DNA from: Tigriopus japonicus
Taxonomy: Eukaryota; Arthropoda; Copepoda; Harpacticoida; Harpacticidae
DNA: 64,000 bases
Assembly: GCA_010645155.1 (NCBI GenBank)
Contig: JAAGOF010000329.1
Span: forward strand, 7,126 to 71,125
Reading direction: 5' to 3'
Under the pieces are notes generated by a model that worked only from the letters and a program-made list of their open reading frames with translations, did not search any database and was not told the DNA's origin. A program made the translations under genes and the position numbers. This document shows positions 34,427 to 45,442 of the stretch, piece after piece. Position 1 is the first letter of the stretch. Each line of letters starts with the position of its first letter.

Positions 34427-35578
34427 ATGGCGACGTTGAGATCTCCACCACCAAGATCAAACGGGCCTGAAAGTGTGACCAGTTTGGAAACTCATAAAAG
34501 CTATCAAACTCTGTCTTACTCAAATGCAGCAAACGGGAAGCAAGACCAAGAACCTCATCGAAAGAGATACCCATACGTTTATCTTGACTTTTTTTGTAAC
34601 CAGGAACGAGGATATCTTACTTCGTCAGAATTGGCCGATTTTGTCTTCGATATGCTTGACTTCCGGAAATTGGAACTCTCCGGTATCCTAACTATGCGAG
34701 GAAGCTCATCGACCACCGTAAGACTACGAACAAACAAAGAAGTGCGTGTCAAGGACAGATTCGAAAACAACTACGAATTTTTTAAGTCATATGGAGGAAA
34801 GCATTGGAAATGCGTCGTGAGAGGTGCTCAACGATTCGCGCCTTTACGTTTTCTGAATGTACCAGATGAAATATCTGCGCAAGATTTGATCGACAGCGCC
34901 ATGGCTTTTGGACAGTTTAAGTCGGATATGGAAGAAGAAACTTTTAATGATAGAAACGACCCACGTCTAAATGGAATCCCAAATGGAAATATGAGGGCTT
35001 TGTTCCTCCCCACTGGAGATATCCCTGACTACATAGTGATTCAGGGGAGAAAGGTTCGTCTGGTCCACCGGGATCAGGTTCAAAAATGTTTTAGATGCCA
35101 TAAAGAGGGCCACATTATGAGTGATTGTTCTCTTACGAAGAAATACGACAAGGAATCAAAAGAAGAAGAAAGTACTGAGATAAAAGAAACTAGGATAACT
35201 GAGGGACCAGAGGACCCAAATCCTCTTCCACAGACAACATCTCTACAAGAACTAAGGAAATCATTGAGCTCCAATGACGCCCAGGAATCAGATTTCAGCG
35301 ACCCAGAATCGAGAAGGGCTGTACATAGAAACGAAAGAAACATGGAGAACATAGAAACAAATTTGTCTTCTGAAACTGATTTTCGGTCTGTGTCTCGAGA
35401 GAGACCCGAGAAGAAGAGCTCTTTACCGAAAAAGAAGAAAATCACCGACACTTCAACTCATGCAATGTCGCTACGTGGAAGATCCCCAATCATTCATGGA
35501 AACACATTGGTGGATAAAAGAGGTTCGAGCGGAAATAACGAGATGCATTTGGTTCACGATGATCCCAATTCGGTGTGA
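34427..35578 (+). CDS. LINE 4 ORF1 protein, zinc-knuckle RNA-binding
   Basis: 383 residues, uninterrupted. The middle carries a conserved block GGKHWKCVVRGAQRFAPLRF and DDxRLNGxPNGNMRALFLP shared with LINE 1. One CCHC knuckle lies at residues 221-234 (CFRCHKEGHIMSDC). The rest is acidic and serine-rich, ending with basic KKKKI. ORF1 proteins of this type coat element RNA to form the retrotransposition particle. The start at 34427 is the first ATG after the UTR and gives the conserved N-terminus. Confidence 0.8.
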   Translation: MATLRSPPPRSNGPESVTSLETHKSYQTLSYSNAANGKQDQEPHRKRYPYVYLDFFCNQERGYLTSSELADFVFDMLDFRKLELSGILTMRGSSSTTVRLRTNKEVRVKDRFENNYEFFKSYGGKHWKCVVRGAQRFAPLRFLNVPDEISAQDLIDSAMAFGQFKSDMEEETFNDRNDPRLNGIPNGNMRALFLPTGDIPDYIVIQGRKVRLVHRDQVQKCFRCHKEGHIMSDCSLTKKYDKESKEEESTEIKETRITEGPEDPNPLPQTTSLQELRKSLSSNDAQESDFSDPESRRAVHRNERNMENIETNLSSETDFRSVSRERPEKKSSLPKKKKITDTSTHAMSLRGRSPIIHGNTLVDKRGSSGNNEMHLVHDDPNSV

Positions 35579-35703
35579 GGAACCAAAACGTATTGTGCTC
35601 TTTATTTTCTCGTTAAATTCAGCTTTTGTAAGGAACTTAGTTTCTCGGAAACGATGGGCTGGTACAAGTAGAATTTCTTTATTCCCTCACTCTCACTAAT
35701 TGG

Positions 35704-38640
35704 ATGCATGACCTGAATACGGACCCTGAGCTTGAGCATGGACCCGTACTAAACGGTTTGGGTTATGTTGAAACCCTGGAAAATGGTGATAGTTGGTTGG
35801 TGTCAAATAATGTGAGATCGATTGTGGCAAATAAGTTGAAAATTGAGGAACTCCTTTGCCGACAAAACGCAAAAGTTTTGGCCATGCAGGAGGTTTGGCA
35901 AGTTGAAAATGCAAATGTAACTTTTAAGAACTATAGTTTGGAGTATGTGACCAGGGTTGGTAAACGGGGAGGAGGGGTAGGTTTCTTGATCCACAATTCC
36001 CTTCCGTTTTTAAAGAGAAATGACCTCACTTTGATAACAGAAAATCTAGAGATAATCGGCATCGAAACCCGAGAGTTTTTCATACTATCCTTGTACTTAC
36101 CACCTAAAGCAATCATTAGAGAAGTAATTCAAAATCTGGATCATTTTCTTGCCTTATGCAAGGGAAAGGATTTGTTTCTATGTGGGGACTTTAATATCGA
36201 CTTTCGTCAAATTAATACAAGAACATCCAAGTTCAATGATTTTATTCTTAAGCACGAACTTGTTCCGCTTGTAAATCAACCTACTAGAATCTCCTCTTCG
36301 TCAAGCACTCATATTGACAACATTTTTACAAATTGCAAACGTGATCTGAAATGCGGAATTCTCATCTGTGATATCAGTGATCATCTAGGACCATTCGTAT
36401 CTTTGGGGCGAAACAAGATGAAATCGAACAGCAAAAAATCTTTCTTGAGAAGAAGTACTACCCCAAAAAATCTAGAACACTTGCGATCTTCTCTTCGAAA
36501 TATAAAATGGAACATATCCGAGGAGGATCCAGCTGGATCATTTATGAATTTTAAAGTTGAACTTGAAACCGCCTTTAAAGCCTCTTGTCCTTTAAAGGAA
36601 ACTAAGAGTAATAAAAACAAGTTCAAGAAAAATTCTTGGATGACACAAGGCTTATTAAATTCAAAAAAACAAAGGCAAAAGCTTTTGGTCAAATTTCATA
36701 AAAATCCATCAGAGGCCAATAAGGAGACTCTGGCTAAATTTTCAAACGTATATTATTCGTCGATACGTAAAGCAAAAAATAAGTATTGGCAAAACTATTA
36801 TGACCAACATAAAAGAAATTCACGTGAAACTTGGAACGGCACCAAAGAGCTCCTGGGATACAATAAATCTAAAAATGAGAGTCCCTCCCAATTGAACGTT
36901 GATGGCATGATTCTAACTGAAAAGCAGGAAATGGCATCCTCTTTAAATACTTACTTTGCTTCAATAGGGAAAAATCTGAGCAAGGATAATGACAATGCAA
37001 GTTTAAGCACAGATATTTTATACAGAATTCCTAGGGTAACAAATCAACGTAACTATTATTTTAAAGCTATTTCTCACTTGGACATTTTAAGAACCATTGA
37101 CCAATTAACCTGTAAATCTAGTCAGGGTTTTGACGAAATCTCGAACATAGTATTGAAAAGCGTCAAAAGAGAAATAGCAAGACCCTTATCCCAACTTGTA
37201 AATATCTCTTTAATCACGGGATATATTCCCGCTGATTGGAAAGTAGCAAAAGTCATACCCTTGTATAAGGGTGGAAACAGGGAAGAAATGAGCAACTACA
37301 GACCCATTAGCATTCTACCATCGCTTTCAAAAATTTTGGAAAAGATCGTCTATCAACAAATGTTTGCCCCATTTTGCTCTGATCACTTGTCCGACTTTCA
37401 ATTTGGTTTCCGGCCAAATCATTCCACCATGGATGCGGTACACAATTTTTTAAGGAACATTTTTAGCCAACAAGATGCTTATTCCATTGCAATATTTCTT
37501 GATTTGAAAAAAGCTTTTGATACTGTTCATCATGAAATTCTTTTAATGAAATTAGGAAAATATGGGTTCAGTGCAAATATCATCAAATGGATTAAAAACT
37601 ACTTGTCAAACCGAGAACAGAGAGTCGAACTTGAAGGCTCACTATCAAATTCGCAAGGTATTACTTGCGGTGTGCCTCAAGGCAGTATTTTAGGCCCCCT
37701 TTTATTCTTAGTTTACATCAACGACCTACCCCTTTTGACAAATTTTAAAATGACTATGTTTGCAGATGACACCACTCTGCAACATTGCGGAACGGATTTA
37801 GCAAAGCTTCAGGACGAGTGCAATGGATGGTTAGGAGTTCTGGCAAAATACTTCAAAGAAAACAAACTTACTCTAAATTTAAGCAAAACCAGGTTTATGA
37901 TATTCGGACCTCGCCAAATCTTGACTGATTTTACCGTAGAGATAGAGGGAACAAAAATTCAGCGAGTTGGAGCAAATCACCAAGAAAAAAGTGTCAAATT
38001 TTTAGGATTGCATTTAGATGAACAATTAAATTGGAAAGAACATGTCCGGCAATTAACCTTAAATATACGGAAAATATTGTATACTCTCTTTTTAGCGAGG
38101 CACTCAATTCCCCCAAAAATAAAATATTTAATTTACAATGCATTAATCAAAAGTCGACTTGAATATGGAATCGAGTATTTTCGAACCTCTCAAAACTTTG
38201 ATAACCTGGTCTTAGTGCAAAAGCGATGTGTTAGATGGATTGATGGGAGTAGAAGTAGAGCACACACCGGTGTATTGTTTAAAAAATGGCACATACTGAA
38301 AGTAGAAGACTTGGCCAAACTTAAGATAATCCAATTCATGTTTAAGTGCATAAAAGGGGAAAATACGACAGTTTTAAACTGGTTTCAATTCAAAGAAAGA
38401 CGGGGTGGGGATGTAATTTTTAGCTTGCCATTAGTCCGCCTGGCATGGTTTCAAAAGCTTCCTGGATTTTCGTTCCCTAAAATTTGGAACGCTTTCATTA
38501 CTTCAAGCAAAATGACCATTGATTTTAAATCTGGATTGCTACAATTGACTTCTCATTTAACAAAATCAATCACCTCCTCCTACAAAACAATTTGCTCTAC
38601 AAAGAACTGTTATTCATGCAGACCACTCTCAAGTTCCTAA
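35704..38640 (+). CDS. LINE 4 ORF2: APE endonuclease-reverse transcriptase
   Basis: 978 residues, open throughout. Endonuclease: VSNNVRSIVANKLKIEELL, AMQEVWQ (Glu63), LCGDFNIDF (Asp162), ISDHLGPF (Asp226, His227). Linker with WMTQGLLNSKKQRQKLL. RT: VIPLYKGGNREEMSNYRPIS, FQFGFRPNHSTMDAV, IFLDLKKAFDTVHHEILLMK (catalytic Asp600), GVPQGSILGPLLFLVYINDL, MFADDTTL (Asp688, Asp689). The C-terminal region has VQKRCVRWIDGSRSRAHTG. All key residues are present. It nicks target DNA and copies element RNA in the nucleus by target-primed reverse transcription. Confidence 0.9.
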   Translation: MHDLNTDPELEHGPVLNGLGYVETLENGDSWLVSNNVRSIVANKLKIEELLCRQNAKVLAMQEVWQVENANVTFKNYSLEYVTRVGKRGGGVGFLIHNSLPFLKRNDLTLITENLEIIGIETREFFILSLYLPPKAIIREVIQNLDHFLALCKGKDLFLCGDFNIDFRQINTRTSKFNDFILKHELVPLVNQPTRISSSSSTHIDNIFTNCKRDLKCGILICDISDHLGPFVSLGRNKMKSNSKKSFLRRSTTPKNLEHLRSSLRNIKWNISEEDPAGSFMNFKVELETAFKASCPLKETKSNKNKFKKNSWMTQGLLNSKKQRQKLLVKFHKNPSEANKETLAKFSNVYYSSIRKAKNKYWQNYYDQHKRNSRETWNGTKELLGYNKSKNESPSQLNVDGMILTEKQEMASSLNTYFASIGKNLSKDNDNASLSTDILYRIPRVTNQRNYYFKAISHLDILRTIDQLTCKSSQGFDEISNIVLKSVKREIARPLSQLVNISLITGYIPADWKVAKVIPLYKGGNREEMSNYRPISILPSLSKILEKIVYQQMFAPFCSDHLSDFQFGFRPNHSTMDAVHNFLRNIFSQQDAYSIAIFLDLKKAFDTVHHEILLMKLGKYGFSANIIKWIKNYLSNREQRVELEGSLSNSQGITCGVPQGSILGPLLFLVYINDLPLLTNFKMTMFADDTTLQHCGTDLAKLQDECNGWLGVLAKYFKENKLTLNLSKTRFMIFGPRQILTDFTVEIEGTKIQRVGANHQEKSVKFLGLHLDEQLNWKEHVRQLTLNIRKILYTLFLARHSIPPKIKYLIYNALIKSRLEYGIEYFRTSQNFDNLVLVQKRCVRWIDGSRSRAHTGVLFKKWHILKVEDLAKLKIIQFMFKCIKGENTTVLNWFQFKERRGGDVIFSLPLVRLAWFQKLPGFSFPKIWNAFITSSKMTIDFKSGLLQLTSHLTKSITSSYKTICSTKNCYSCRPLSSS

Positions 38641-38851
38641 AAATTAATGCTCCACCACTTATTAACCGCAACGAACACCAGCCCAAAGTCAATGACCTAC
38701 TAAGTACCAAATTGAGGAGAGGGTATCCTTGAAAAAAAGCCAACAGGCTTAAGGAATAGCCCGGGGATATCTATAAAAAGTTGCATCTGCAACCTATTAG
38801 ATCTTGACACCTTTTACCTCTTACTTATTTTATTCATGTATCAAGTCCCCA

Positions 38852-38878
38852 AATAAAAATCAATCAATCAATCAATCA
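38852..38878 (+). repeat. LINE 4 3' end: AATAAA and AATC tail
   Basis: AATAAA (38852-38857) is followed by about four AATC units, then sequence that resumes LINE 3 coding. This marks the 3' junction. Confidence 0.75.
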
Positions 38879-39681
38879 CCTCAAATCATCAATAACAAAG
38901 GCCAGGGCCAGGATCGGATACATCTGCAATAGAGATTGCCAAATTCCCAACAAATTCCTCAAACAATACCTCAGCATGCCCCAATATGCCAATAATGCAT
39001 GGATGCATTTCCAATGCCAAGCCTTTCACCACGGGGCTGGCAAGGTTAGTGTCCAACAGTGTTAGAACCTTGATTTTCTGGAGGTGATGTCTGGGCACAT
39101 GCTGTCATTCTCGGTTAAGGACTTGACAACACCTTTTTGTCCTTGGCCCGATATCCTTTCGGAATTTTGGCGGTCGCGCACCTTCGTTCGGCATCCTGTC
39201 CAACTCCATCAAAAGGGGCTGACGAAGGATCTTTTCAATCTGACCCACCCTCTCTACTGCAATTACCAAGATTTTCATCATCTCCCTTTACCAAACTGCA
39301 TTTGTACAGTCTGTCAATCTCCTCTTCATTTCTTTGCACAATGCCTTGTTTGAAATATGTCCTTCAAGAAGACAAAATTCTAGTCTTCCAGAACCATTTT
39401 CTCAAAAAGTCTTTCTTTTAAATGTTTTGGATGTTTGGATTCTACCAAAACCTTGAGGAAGGAAGTCATATCGTACAAAAGAAGTTTAAAACATCAATAT
39501 AATAAACAAAGATCACTTCTCTTGCCCACATTTACAGCCTTATTGTGCCCCTGGTTGTTGACTGATCCAAAATGGCCGGTAGTGTATGTTCTAAATTTCA
39601 TCCCTTCTTTCATTTTCCATAGCAAAGTAGAATGGCCAGTCCTTAAAGATGTCATCAAAAACAAGATCTTTTTCCCTGAAT
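38876..39681 (+). pseudogene. LINE 3, C-terminal part (3' segment)
   Basis: The frame continues from the VDTRLH break with SSITKARARIGYICNRDCQI and KQYLSMPQYANNAW. After a stop at about 39063, RHPVQLHQKGLTKDLF and the C-terminal zinc motif CTVCQSPLHFFAQC (CCHC) follow, then LTDPKWPVVYVLNF to 39681. The continuation across 4.6 kb shows LINE 4 inserted into an older LINE. Confidence 0.65.
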
Positions 39682-40525
39682 GAACACGGTCAGTAGTTCA
39701 ACATCCACTCTCCAGCCTTTCCCAAGCCTAATTCAAGATGATAAATAACAGCTCATATGTTTTGTCTGCACCAAGGCATGCTGCAAGCATGCTTCCATTA
39801 TTGACTTCAAGCGTATTTTAAGCCTTCTAGAGCAAGTCTTGTCAAATTTTGGGTTAAACATCTAATACGTAGAAGCTGACATTCATATGGCGTCATTTTA
39901 GAAGCCTGAAAACGTTAAATAGACGCAGAAAGGATGGAAGTCAATTGATGAAGTATGCTTCAAAGAATGGATCTCCAAACACAAAACATATGACCTACTG
40001 TCTCCTCTATCGCCTTGGTACAATGGTCCAGAATTAGTGGGGTTGGTTTTTTTGATTCTCTTATACTCCGGCAAGCCCAAATCTCTCCCCACTTGTTTCG
40101 GCTTTTTGAATCGTTTTTCGCAATGAAGTGTATCCGAAAATGTTTTCTTTGTAAGACGAAACATTCAAAACTATGAGTGTTCTGTCACTAGAAAAGAAAT
40201 ATAAACTACCTAAATTCTTACATCTCTATACAATGCTTACTATTTTCCACCATATTTAGCAATTGCTTATATTTAACAAAGTTTCAAAAAAATTTTTCAC
40301 ATTTTCCCGGCTCTTTATAATGACTGCTTTTATCCACCTTTCAAAAAAGGAAAAGCGACATTTTTTATTGTAAGTTGGAAAGAAAACTAGATATTCATTT
40401 AGATAAAGAAAACTTTGCTTGAAGTGTCAAATTGAACGAGAAAACAATTCGTGAACGCTTTGTTGGTCAATAGAAATACTTTTCAAATATAAAACAATAA
40501 AAATGGAATCTAGCTGATCTGTTAC
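39682..40525. other. No recognised gene
   Basis: AT-rich DNA with only short chance frames on both strands. Confidence 0.5.
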
Positions 40526-40835
40526 CAACAATACTTTTGCCACTAGTATTCTTTGGCCTCAAATGTCCATCCAAAGACATTTCGAAAGGTGGGTCACCAT
40601 TAGTGATGGGTTTCGAGTCGGGAGTGTTGCCACTTTTTACTTGGAGATTAGGTATCTTGCCCTTTGGGAAGTTAAGTAATGTTCAAGCTTTTTGACCCTT
40701 AAGGACCAAAATGGCAAAAGTATTGCAAAATGCGAACTCGAAATCCATCAGTGGTCACCATTAAGGAACAGACGGACACACTCTTTGCTGGAACGATAAT
40801 TGATTGAGTTTCTCGTCTGGAAACAGATAGTCACC
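40526..40835 (-). pseudogene. Host exon (minus strand) broken by an hAT MITE
   Basis: On the minus strand the acceptor TTCTTCTTCTTCAG ends at 40836. The exon reads VTICFQTRNSINYRSSKECV then RLFLNGDP up to the MITE, and continues beyond it with PFEMSLDGHLRPKNTSGKSI to a donor GTAACA after 40526. The two parts join in frame when the MITE plus one GTCACCAT copy is removed; with it present the frame shifts. Family not recognised; it may be an extracellular beta-sandwich protein. Confidence 0.4.
40601..40753. mobile_element. Short hAT MITE (153 bp)
   Basis: Ends TAGTGATGGGTTTCGAGTC and reversed CACTGATGGATTTCGAGTTC, flanked by perfect 8-bp duplications GTCACCAT (40593-40600 and 40754-40761). Inverted ends plus an 8-bp duplication identify hAT. 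Confidence 0.85.
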
Positions 40836-42110
40836 CTGAAGAAGAAGAACTTTGAGACACTGCCACCCTGATGTGAAACAGGCGATGACTTCCGGATAAC
40901 AGGACCAATCAGATAGCGGAAAGTCTATGCCATCTCCGCCAATTAAAACCCAGCCCCCGTTGATCGACAGCTGTTGAATATAATTGGGTAGTGAGTCCAT
41001 GAGGGGAAGTCAAACCATACAGTCATGTGCCAAAACAGAAGAATATAAATTGTCAAAGTTAAACTTTACAGTCCATTTTTATGAATATGGGAAGGTCAAG
41101 AAGGGCCCTCGAGATTACTGCCGGGCGGATTTCCATGGGCAACGACATTGGGTCGGGAAATAGCCAGGGATAAAATTAATTCGAGGAGATTCCATTTGGT
41201 AAAAGAGCCAGGTGCAAAATCATCTCACCACTCTTCAAAGCTTATTCGGTCATTAGTTTAAGTTTGTAATCATATGTTTTCTTAATTCTTGTGAATAGCT
41301 CACAAACCTAATGACAAGAGGGAAAAGCTTGATGATTTAAATCAAGTTCTCTTTCCTGCTTCCTCCTTGATAACTAGCTCGTTTCTGTTCGTACGTTTTT
41401 TTCAGTTTTTTCCGTTCTTTTCTATCACGTTTTATCAGATTCGATTTAATGAGCCACCTTTTAATTTGAATAATTTTCCGTTCATTAGAATGTAGTATTA
41501 CTTAATTTCTATATCATGGAAACTTTGAAGAAGCACTTGAAAACCTGAAACGGGAATGGCAACCAGGGAATCCGTCGAACCTCCGTTTCAAATGAGGTTT
41601 AGTCACAAGGTTAAGAATTTAACACAATATCTCATATTCTGAAACATAACAATAACGTACCAATTCAATTAAATACTAATTATTATTGAGTATATATTTG
41701 TAAGGACGCAGAATATATAATTCTCTTTATCGACCTTTCCGATGATCGTAGCGTTGACCATGCAATGGTCAGTAAGTTTGTTGGTAATTGAGAGGTTGTA
41801 AGTTAAGATATAAAATTATATAAGAATAAAGGAAAAAGAAAAAAATCTGTCTAAACTATTCCCATGTTTCTAGCCCTTTTTCATGGTTGAATTTCAATTT
41901 GGGAATCTAGCGCTAAAGACAAAACTTTGAAACCCGGTCCCGTGTGGAAATCTAGTTTGAAATTTTCCCGCTAGATGGTGCTGGAACGAGTCGCGCGATT
42001 GCCGCGCCTCTAGGGGTTATTTCACTTTCCTGAGTATGCAAAAAATAGGCTAGACTTTTGGTCGAAGACTTAAAAATACAACCTTGCTTGCTAATTAAGG
42101 GCCAGATTGC
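40836..42110. other. No firmly recognised gene
   Basis: A minus-strand frame at 40761-41000 (LSINGGWVLIGGDGIDFPLS) looks mildly coding, but overlaps a better-supported splice acceptor and may be intronic. The remainder is AT-rich. Confidence 0.4.
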
Positions 42111-42336
42111 TTAATCAAGGATATGGACTTGAGCCATAAGCTTCTCCTCCTCAATACTAATTTTCATCTCAGGAATACCTTGTGAGTAGATGGGAGAGTT
42201 GTTGGCATCAATTAGTAGTTTATTCTCATTCTCGAGCTCCAAGACCTTACCATCATCAAGCACCTCGAAGACTCCTGACTTGGCGGATTTGATGGCATCC
42301 TGGTTGGCCTTGGTCTCCTTTTTATCGAGCTTGGTC
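42111..42336 (-). CDS. Terminal coding exon of an unidentified host gene
   Basis: Minus strand, about 72 codons ending at TAA 42113-42111: KLDKKETKANQDAIKSAKSG, VFEVLDDGKVLELENENKLL, IPEMKISIEEEKLMAQVHIL. Codon choice (GAG, AAG, GCC) is more GC-rich than the flanks, as for a conserved exon. A possible acceptor is ccaag near 42328. Family unknown. Confidence 0.5.
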
Positions 42337-43151
42337 GTAAATGTTTACATGTTTATAGAAAACTCACGACATATCCAAAAGGATCAAAATGTGAACCCGG
42401 TTTCCAAAATTAGAACAATATCTGCCACATCCTATGAACTGTATTTCACAACATAGACCAGCGTGATCATATCCTGTACCACGGACCACGGAACTTCTGG
42501 ACGGCTGACGGCCACGCAACCTTTTCAGTAAGCGTCATGATGCTCAGGAAGCTACATTACTTAATTCAGACTTATGTTAGATGTTAACAACTTGGTTACC
42601 TTTTTTCTAGCTTATTTTTTCAGTCTCCACATCTCCCATGTAAAGGAGTTTCACGGGTTTGATATTTTTGTAATACTCATGCATGGATAGACAACCCAAA
42701 ACATCAAATTTTAACATAGTTTTAACTTGAGACAATCCAATTTGATTGAATATATGTAAATATCCATATAAGTGATTCAGATAGACGATTTCTTCATGAA
42801 ATATTTGGTATACCTTAATGGCTTATGGTTACTGTAAGCAATTGTTGATTATATAGCTTTACTGCACATGAAAAGCCATAATAAAATTTAATTTATCACC
42901 CTTTGTGCATTAATATGAATCAAATATAAAAGCACTGAAACATCATACTATTAATCTGCCAAGAGGCCCAATGGGTGTGTCATGTTTATTGACTGACACA
43001 TTTTTTATCCCTTCATTAAGCTAAATTAATATACCTTTATTTAATTATATATATTCTTAGCAGAGTGCACATTCCTACTACCTTATCCCCATGTCAAGTT
43101 GAAAGCCATTCCCATGGGAAAAGAACTTGTTTTCACAAATGTTCCTCTTTA
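42337..43151. other. AT-rich, no recognised gene
   Basis: Only short chance frames. Confidence 0.5.
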
Positions 43152-43308
43152 GTCATATCTAGAGACAGGAAGTTTAGACGAATAAAACTGTCAAATTAGA
43201 CGAAAAAAGACGAATAAAATTGACCGATTAGACGAAAAAAGACGAATAAAATTCCCCGATTAAACGAAAAAAGACGAATAAAATTGCCCAATGAAACGGA
43301 AAAAATAA

Positions 43309-43494
43309 NNNNNNNNNNNNNNNNNNNNNNNNNNNNNNNNNNNNNNNNNNNNNNNNNNNNNNNNNNNNNNNNNNNNNNNNNNNNNNNNNNNNNNNNNNNN
43401 NNNNNNNNNNNNNNNNNNNNNNNNNNNNNNNNNNNNNNNNNNNNNNNNNNNNNNNNNNNNNNNNNNNNNNNNNNNNNNNNNNNNNNNNNNNNNN
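43309..43494. other. Assembly gap (186 N)
   Basis: A run of N inside a repetitive element, flanked on both sides by tandem repeats; probably a collapsed array. Confidence 0.95.
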
Positions 43495-43621
43495 CTTGTG
43501 ACCCTTTTACCGTGACCTATTTACCTTGCGACCTTTTTACCGTGACCTATTTACCTTGTGACCTTTTTACAGTGACCGTTTTACGGTGACCTCTTTACTG
43601 TGACCTATTTATCGCGACCTT
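43495..43621. repeat. GTGACC-TTTTTACC minisatellite block
   Basis: Units of about 15 bp (GTGACCTATTTACCTT, GTGACCTTTTTACC) are almost identical over the whole block to 46861-46992 in the foldback element's right arm. The hAT element therefore contains a recent copy of that arm, or the assembly placed the same repeat twice next to a gap. Confidence 0.7.
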
Positions 43622-43877
43622 TCGAAAGGTGAACCTCGCGAAAGTGTCTATTTGATTTAAAATTTGAGAAAAAAACTTAAAATCCAAGAAAATTTTCCAT
43701 TTTTCATTAATCAGACGAAAAAAATTGAGTAAAATTGCCGGATTAGACGAAAAAAGACGAATAAAATCCAAATTAGACGAATAAATTTGTCGCGACGAAT
43801 AAGGTTAAAAACGACGAATAAAGACGAAAAAAGACAAATACGTTTATTCGTCTAAAGTTCCTGTCCCTAGTCATATC

Positions 43878-44290
43878 ATATTGCTCATTCATTAAAGTGA
43901 GTGAGTTTTTTGAAATAAATCAAGCCACGACATCAATCAAGGCCATTGAAGAATGAATTGCAAAAAATGCTCAGAGGTAGTTTTTGGTCACCATGACCGA
44001 CAGGTATGTCAAGAGTGAAATTTCAAAATGGGCCATCACTAGTTATTTTGCCTGTAGCTCCCTCTTAATACAAAGCTATGAGTTCCCCCAAAAATATATT
44101 CCTTACCTTATGAACCAATTGGATATAACTACCTGTCACTATCCTTAAAATTAATTCTAGTAGATGCAGTTATACTTCATCTTAATTGTTGTGACATTTT
44201 GGCAACACTAAACTTATTTGAAAATGAGGCAAACAATGCCAATCAAACAAAGATTCTAAAATCCCAAACAAATTGCCAAACAAACAACCA
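43878..44290. other. No recognised gene
   Basis: AT-rich sequence between the hAT element and the first recognisable Gypsy residues. Confidence 0.5.
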
Positions 44291-44299
44291 AACAGCTTA

Positions 44300-45442
44300 T
44301 TTGATCACATCAGTAGTTGCGACACAACGAATGCCTCCAGTGTGGCTGTTGGGGCCGTTTTGGAACAGTTCTCCGATCAAGCTTGGCGCCCATTGGCCTT
44401 CTTTTCTCGCAAACTCCGACCTCCAGAGCGTAATTATAGCGCATTCGATCGAGAGTTGTTAACCATATATTTGGCCATTCGGAATTTTGGCCATTTCGTG
44501 GAAGGCCGAAACGTTTGTCTGTTCACCGATCACAAACCTCTGGTTTTTGCCTTCGCCGAAACCAGGGCCCCCAAGCGTCACAATCTGACCCGGAATTGGC
44601 CTGCGGGCAAACGTGCTTGACATCCCTGAAATTCAAGGTTGTCGAGATTTTTATTTTTATTTTTATTTTTCTTAATATATGTTTATTTTTTGCGATGAAT
44701 TTCAAACATCCTTGTGGTCACAATAATTATAAAGAATATGAAAGTGGTGGAGATGCTCACCACAAATGCTGCAGGTACAATTGTCATTGGCTAAAATATG
44801 ATTTCTTTCGTATTGCACGAAATGTAGTGGTCACAATCAAATATTTCTCGCATGATCCGCCTTCTGTATGCCGAATTTAAGGGGAGAGAAAAGACCGACC
44901 AGCTTCGCCAGAACGTAGTTGGAATCAACGGAATGAGGTCAGGAACCTTTATTGACGGCAAATCGTCAAAAAGGGAAAGGCGGAGCCCGCAAAAACCTTT
45001 CCCCAATGTGATTGTCGAAGTCGGGTGTCCAGCTATATTCCTCAGAAACTGATCGAAGGGATAGGTTTCGGCAGACGTAAATACCGTTTCAGATATTTTG
45101 TTGATACTGAGTTAATTGCTGTCGAGATTTCGCCGGGCATTTCTTTACTCTGCGATGTTTCCCAAACCAATCCTCGACCGTGGGTGCCTTCCTCTCTACG
45201 ACGTACCATGTTTGACTCGATTCACGCTACGGCTCATCCAGGCGCTCGGGCTGGCCGTAGACTTGTGTCCAAACATTTTGTTTGGCACGGTCTCAATCGG
45301 GATATTTAAACGATGGATTGCCCAATGTTCAGAATGCCAACGAGCCAAAATTACACGTCATACCAAGGCCCCTGTGGATCACATGGAAACGCCTTACTCT
45401 CGGTTTCAAGTGATTCACGTTAATGTTGTTGGGCTTTTAGAC
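44300..45442 (+). pseudogene. Old Gypsy element: RNase H and integrase zinc-binding part
   Basis: RNase H at 44300-44620: ASSVAVGAVLEQ, RPLAFFSRKLRPPERNYSAF, FDRELLTIYLAIRNF, LFTDHKPLVFAFAE. The first catalytic aspartate (DASS) is asparagine. The end is disrupted, with an AT-rich piece (44640-44850, including TTTTTA repeats). The integrase HHCC domain is at 45125-45440: SIHATAHPGARAGRRLVSKH, then CSECQRAK, and the start of the catalytic core (FQVIHVNVVG). RT, gag and the 5' LTR are missing. The frame breaks at 45442 by the foldback element. Confidence 0.8.

Larger units (their letters stand above)
34281..38878 (+). mobile_element. LINE 4: full-length CR1-like element with two open ORFs
   Basis: A 4.6-kb element inserted in LINE 3. 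It has a 5' UTR of about 145 bp, ORF1 (34427-35578), a 125-bp spacer, ORF2 (35704-38640), a 235-bp 3' UTR with AATAAA at 38852-38857, and a short AATC-repeat tail. Both ORFs are free of stops and frameshifts, so it may be competent or very young. A short tandem-repeat tail rather than poly(A) fits CR1-like clades. Target duplications are not obvious. Confidence 0.85.
43160..43869. mobile_element. hAT element with internal tandem repeats and an assembly gap
   Basis: Ends TAGAGACAGGAAGTTTAGAC and reversed TAGGGACAGGAACTTTAGAC, with perfect 8-bp duplications GTCATATC (43152-43159, 43870-43877). About 30-bp units of the type GATTAGACGAAAAAAGACGA fill both arms. The middle is 186 N (43309-43494) followed by a block of GTGACCTATTTACC units shared with the foldback element at 45443-47022. 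Confidence 0.8.

Noticed and set aside
40761..41000. Minus-strand ORF of 79 codons as a complete gene
   Set aside because: A better splice acceptor inside it (ending 40836) opens a different frame that continues across the hAT MITE; the ORF upstream part is probably intron.
42190..42456. Plus-strand serine-rich ORF
   Set aside because: It is the antisense of the minus-strand coding exon at 42111-42336, which has far better composition.
43180..43860. CRISPR-like direct repeats
   Set aside because: Eukaryotic context; units are contiguous tandem repeats inside a hAT element with 8-bp duplications, without unique spacers.
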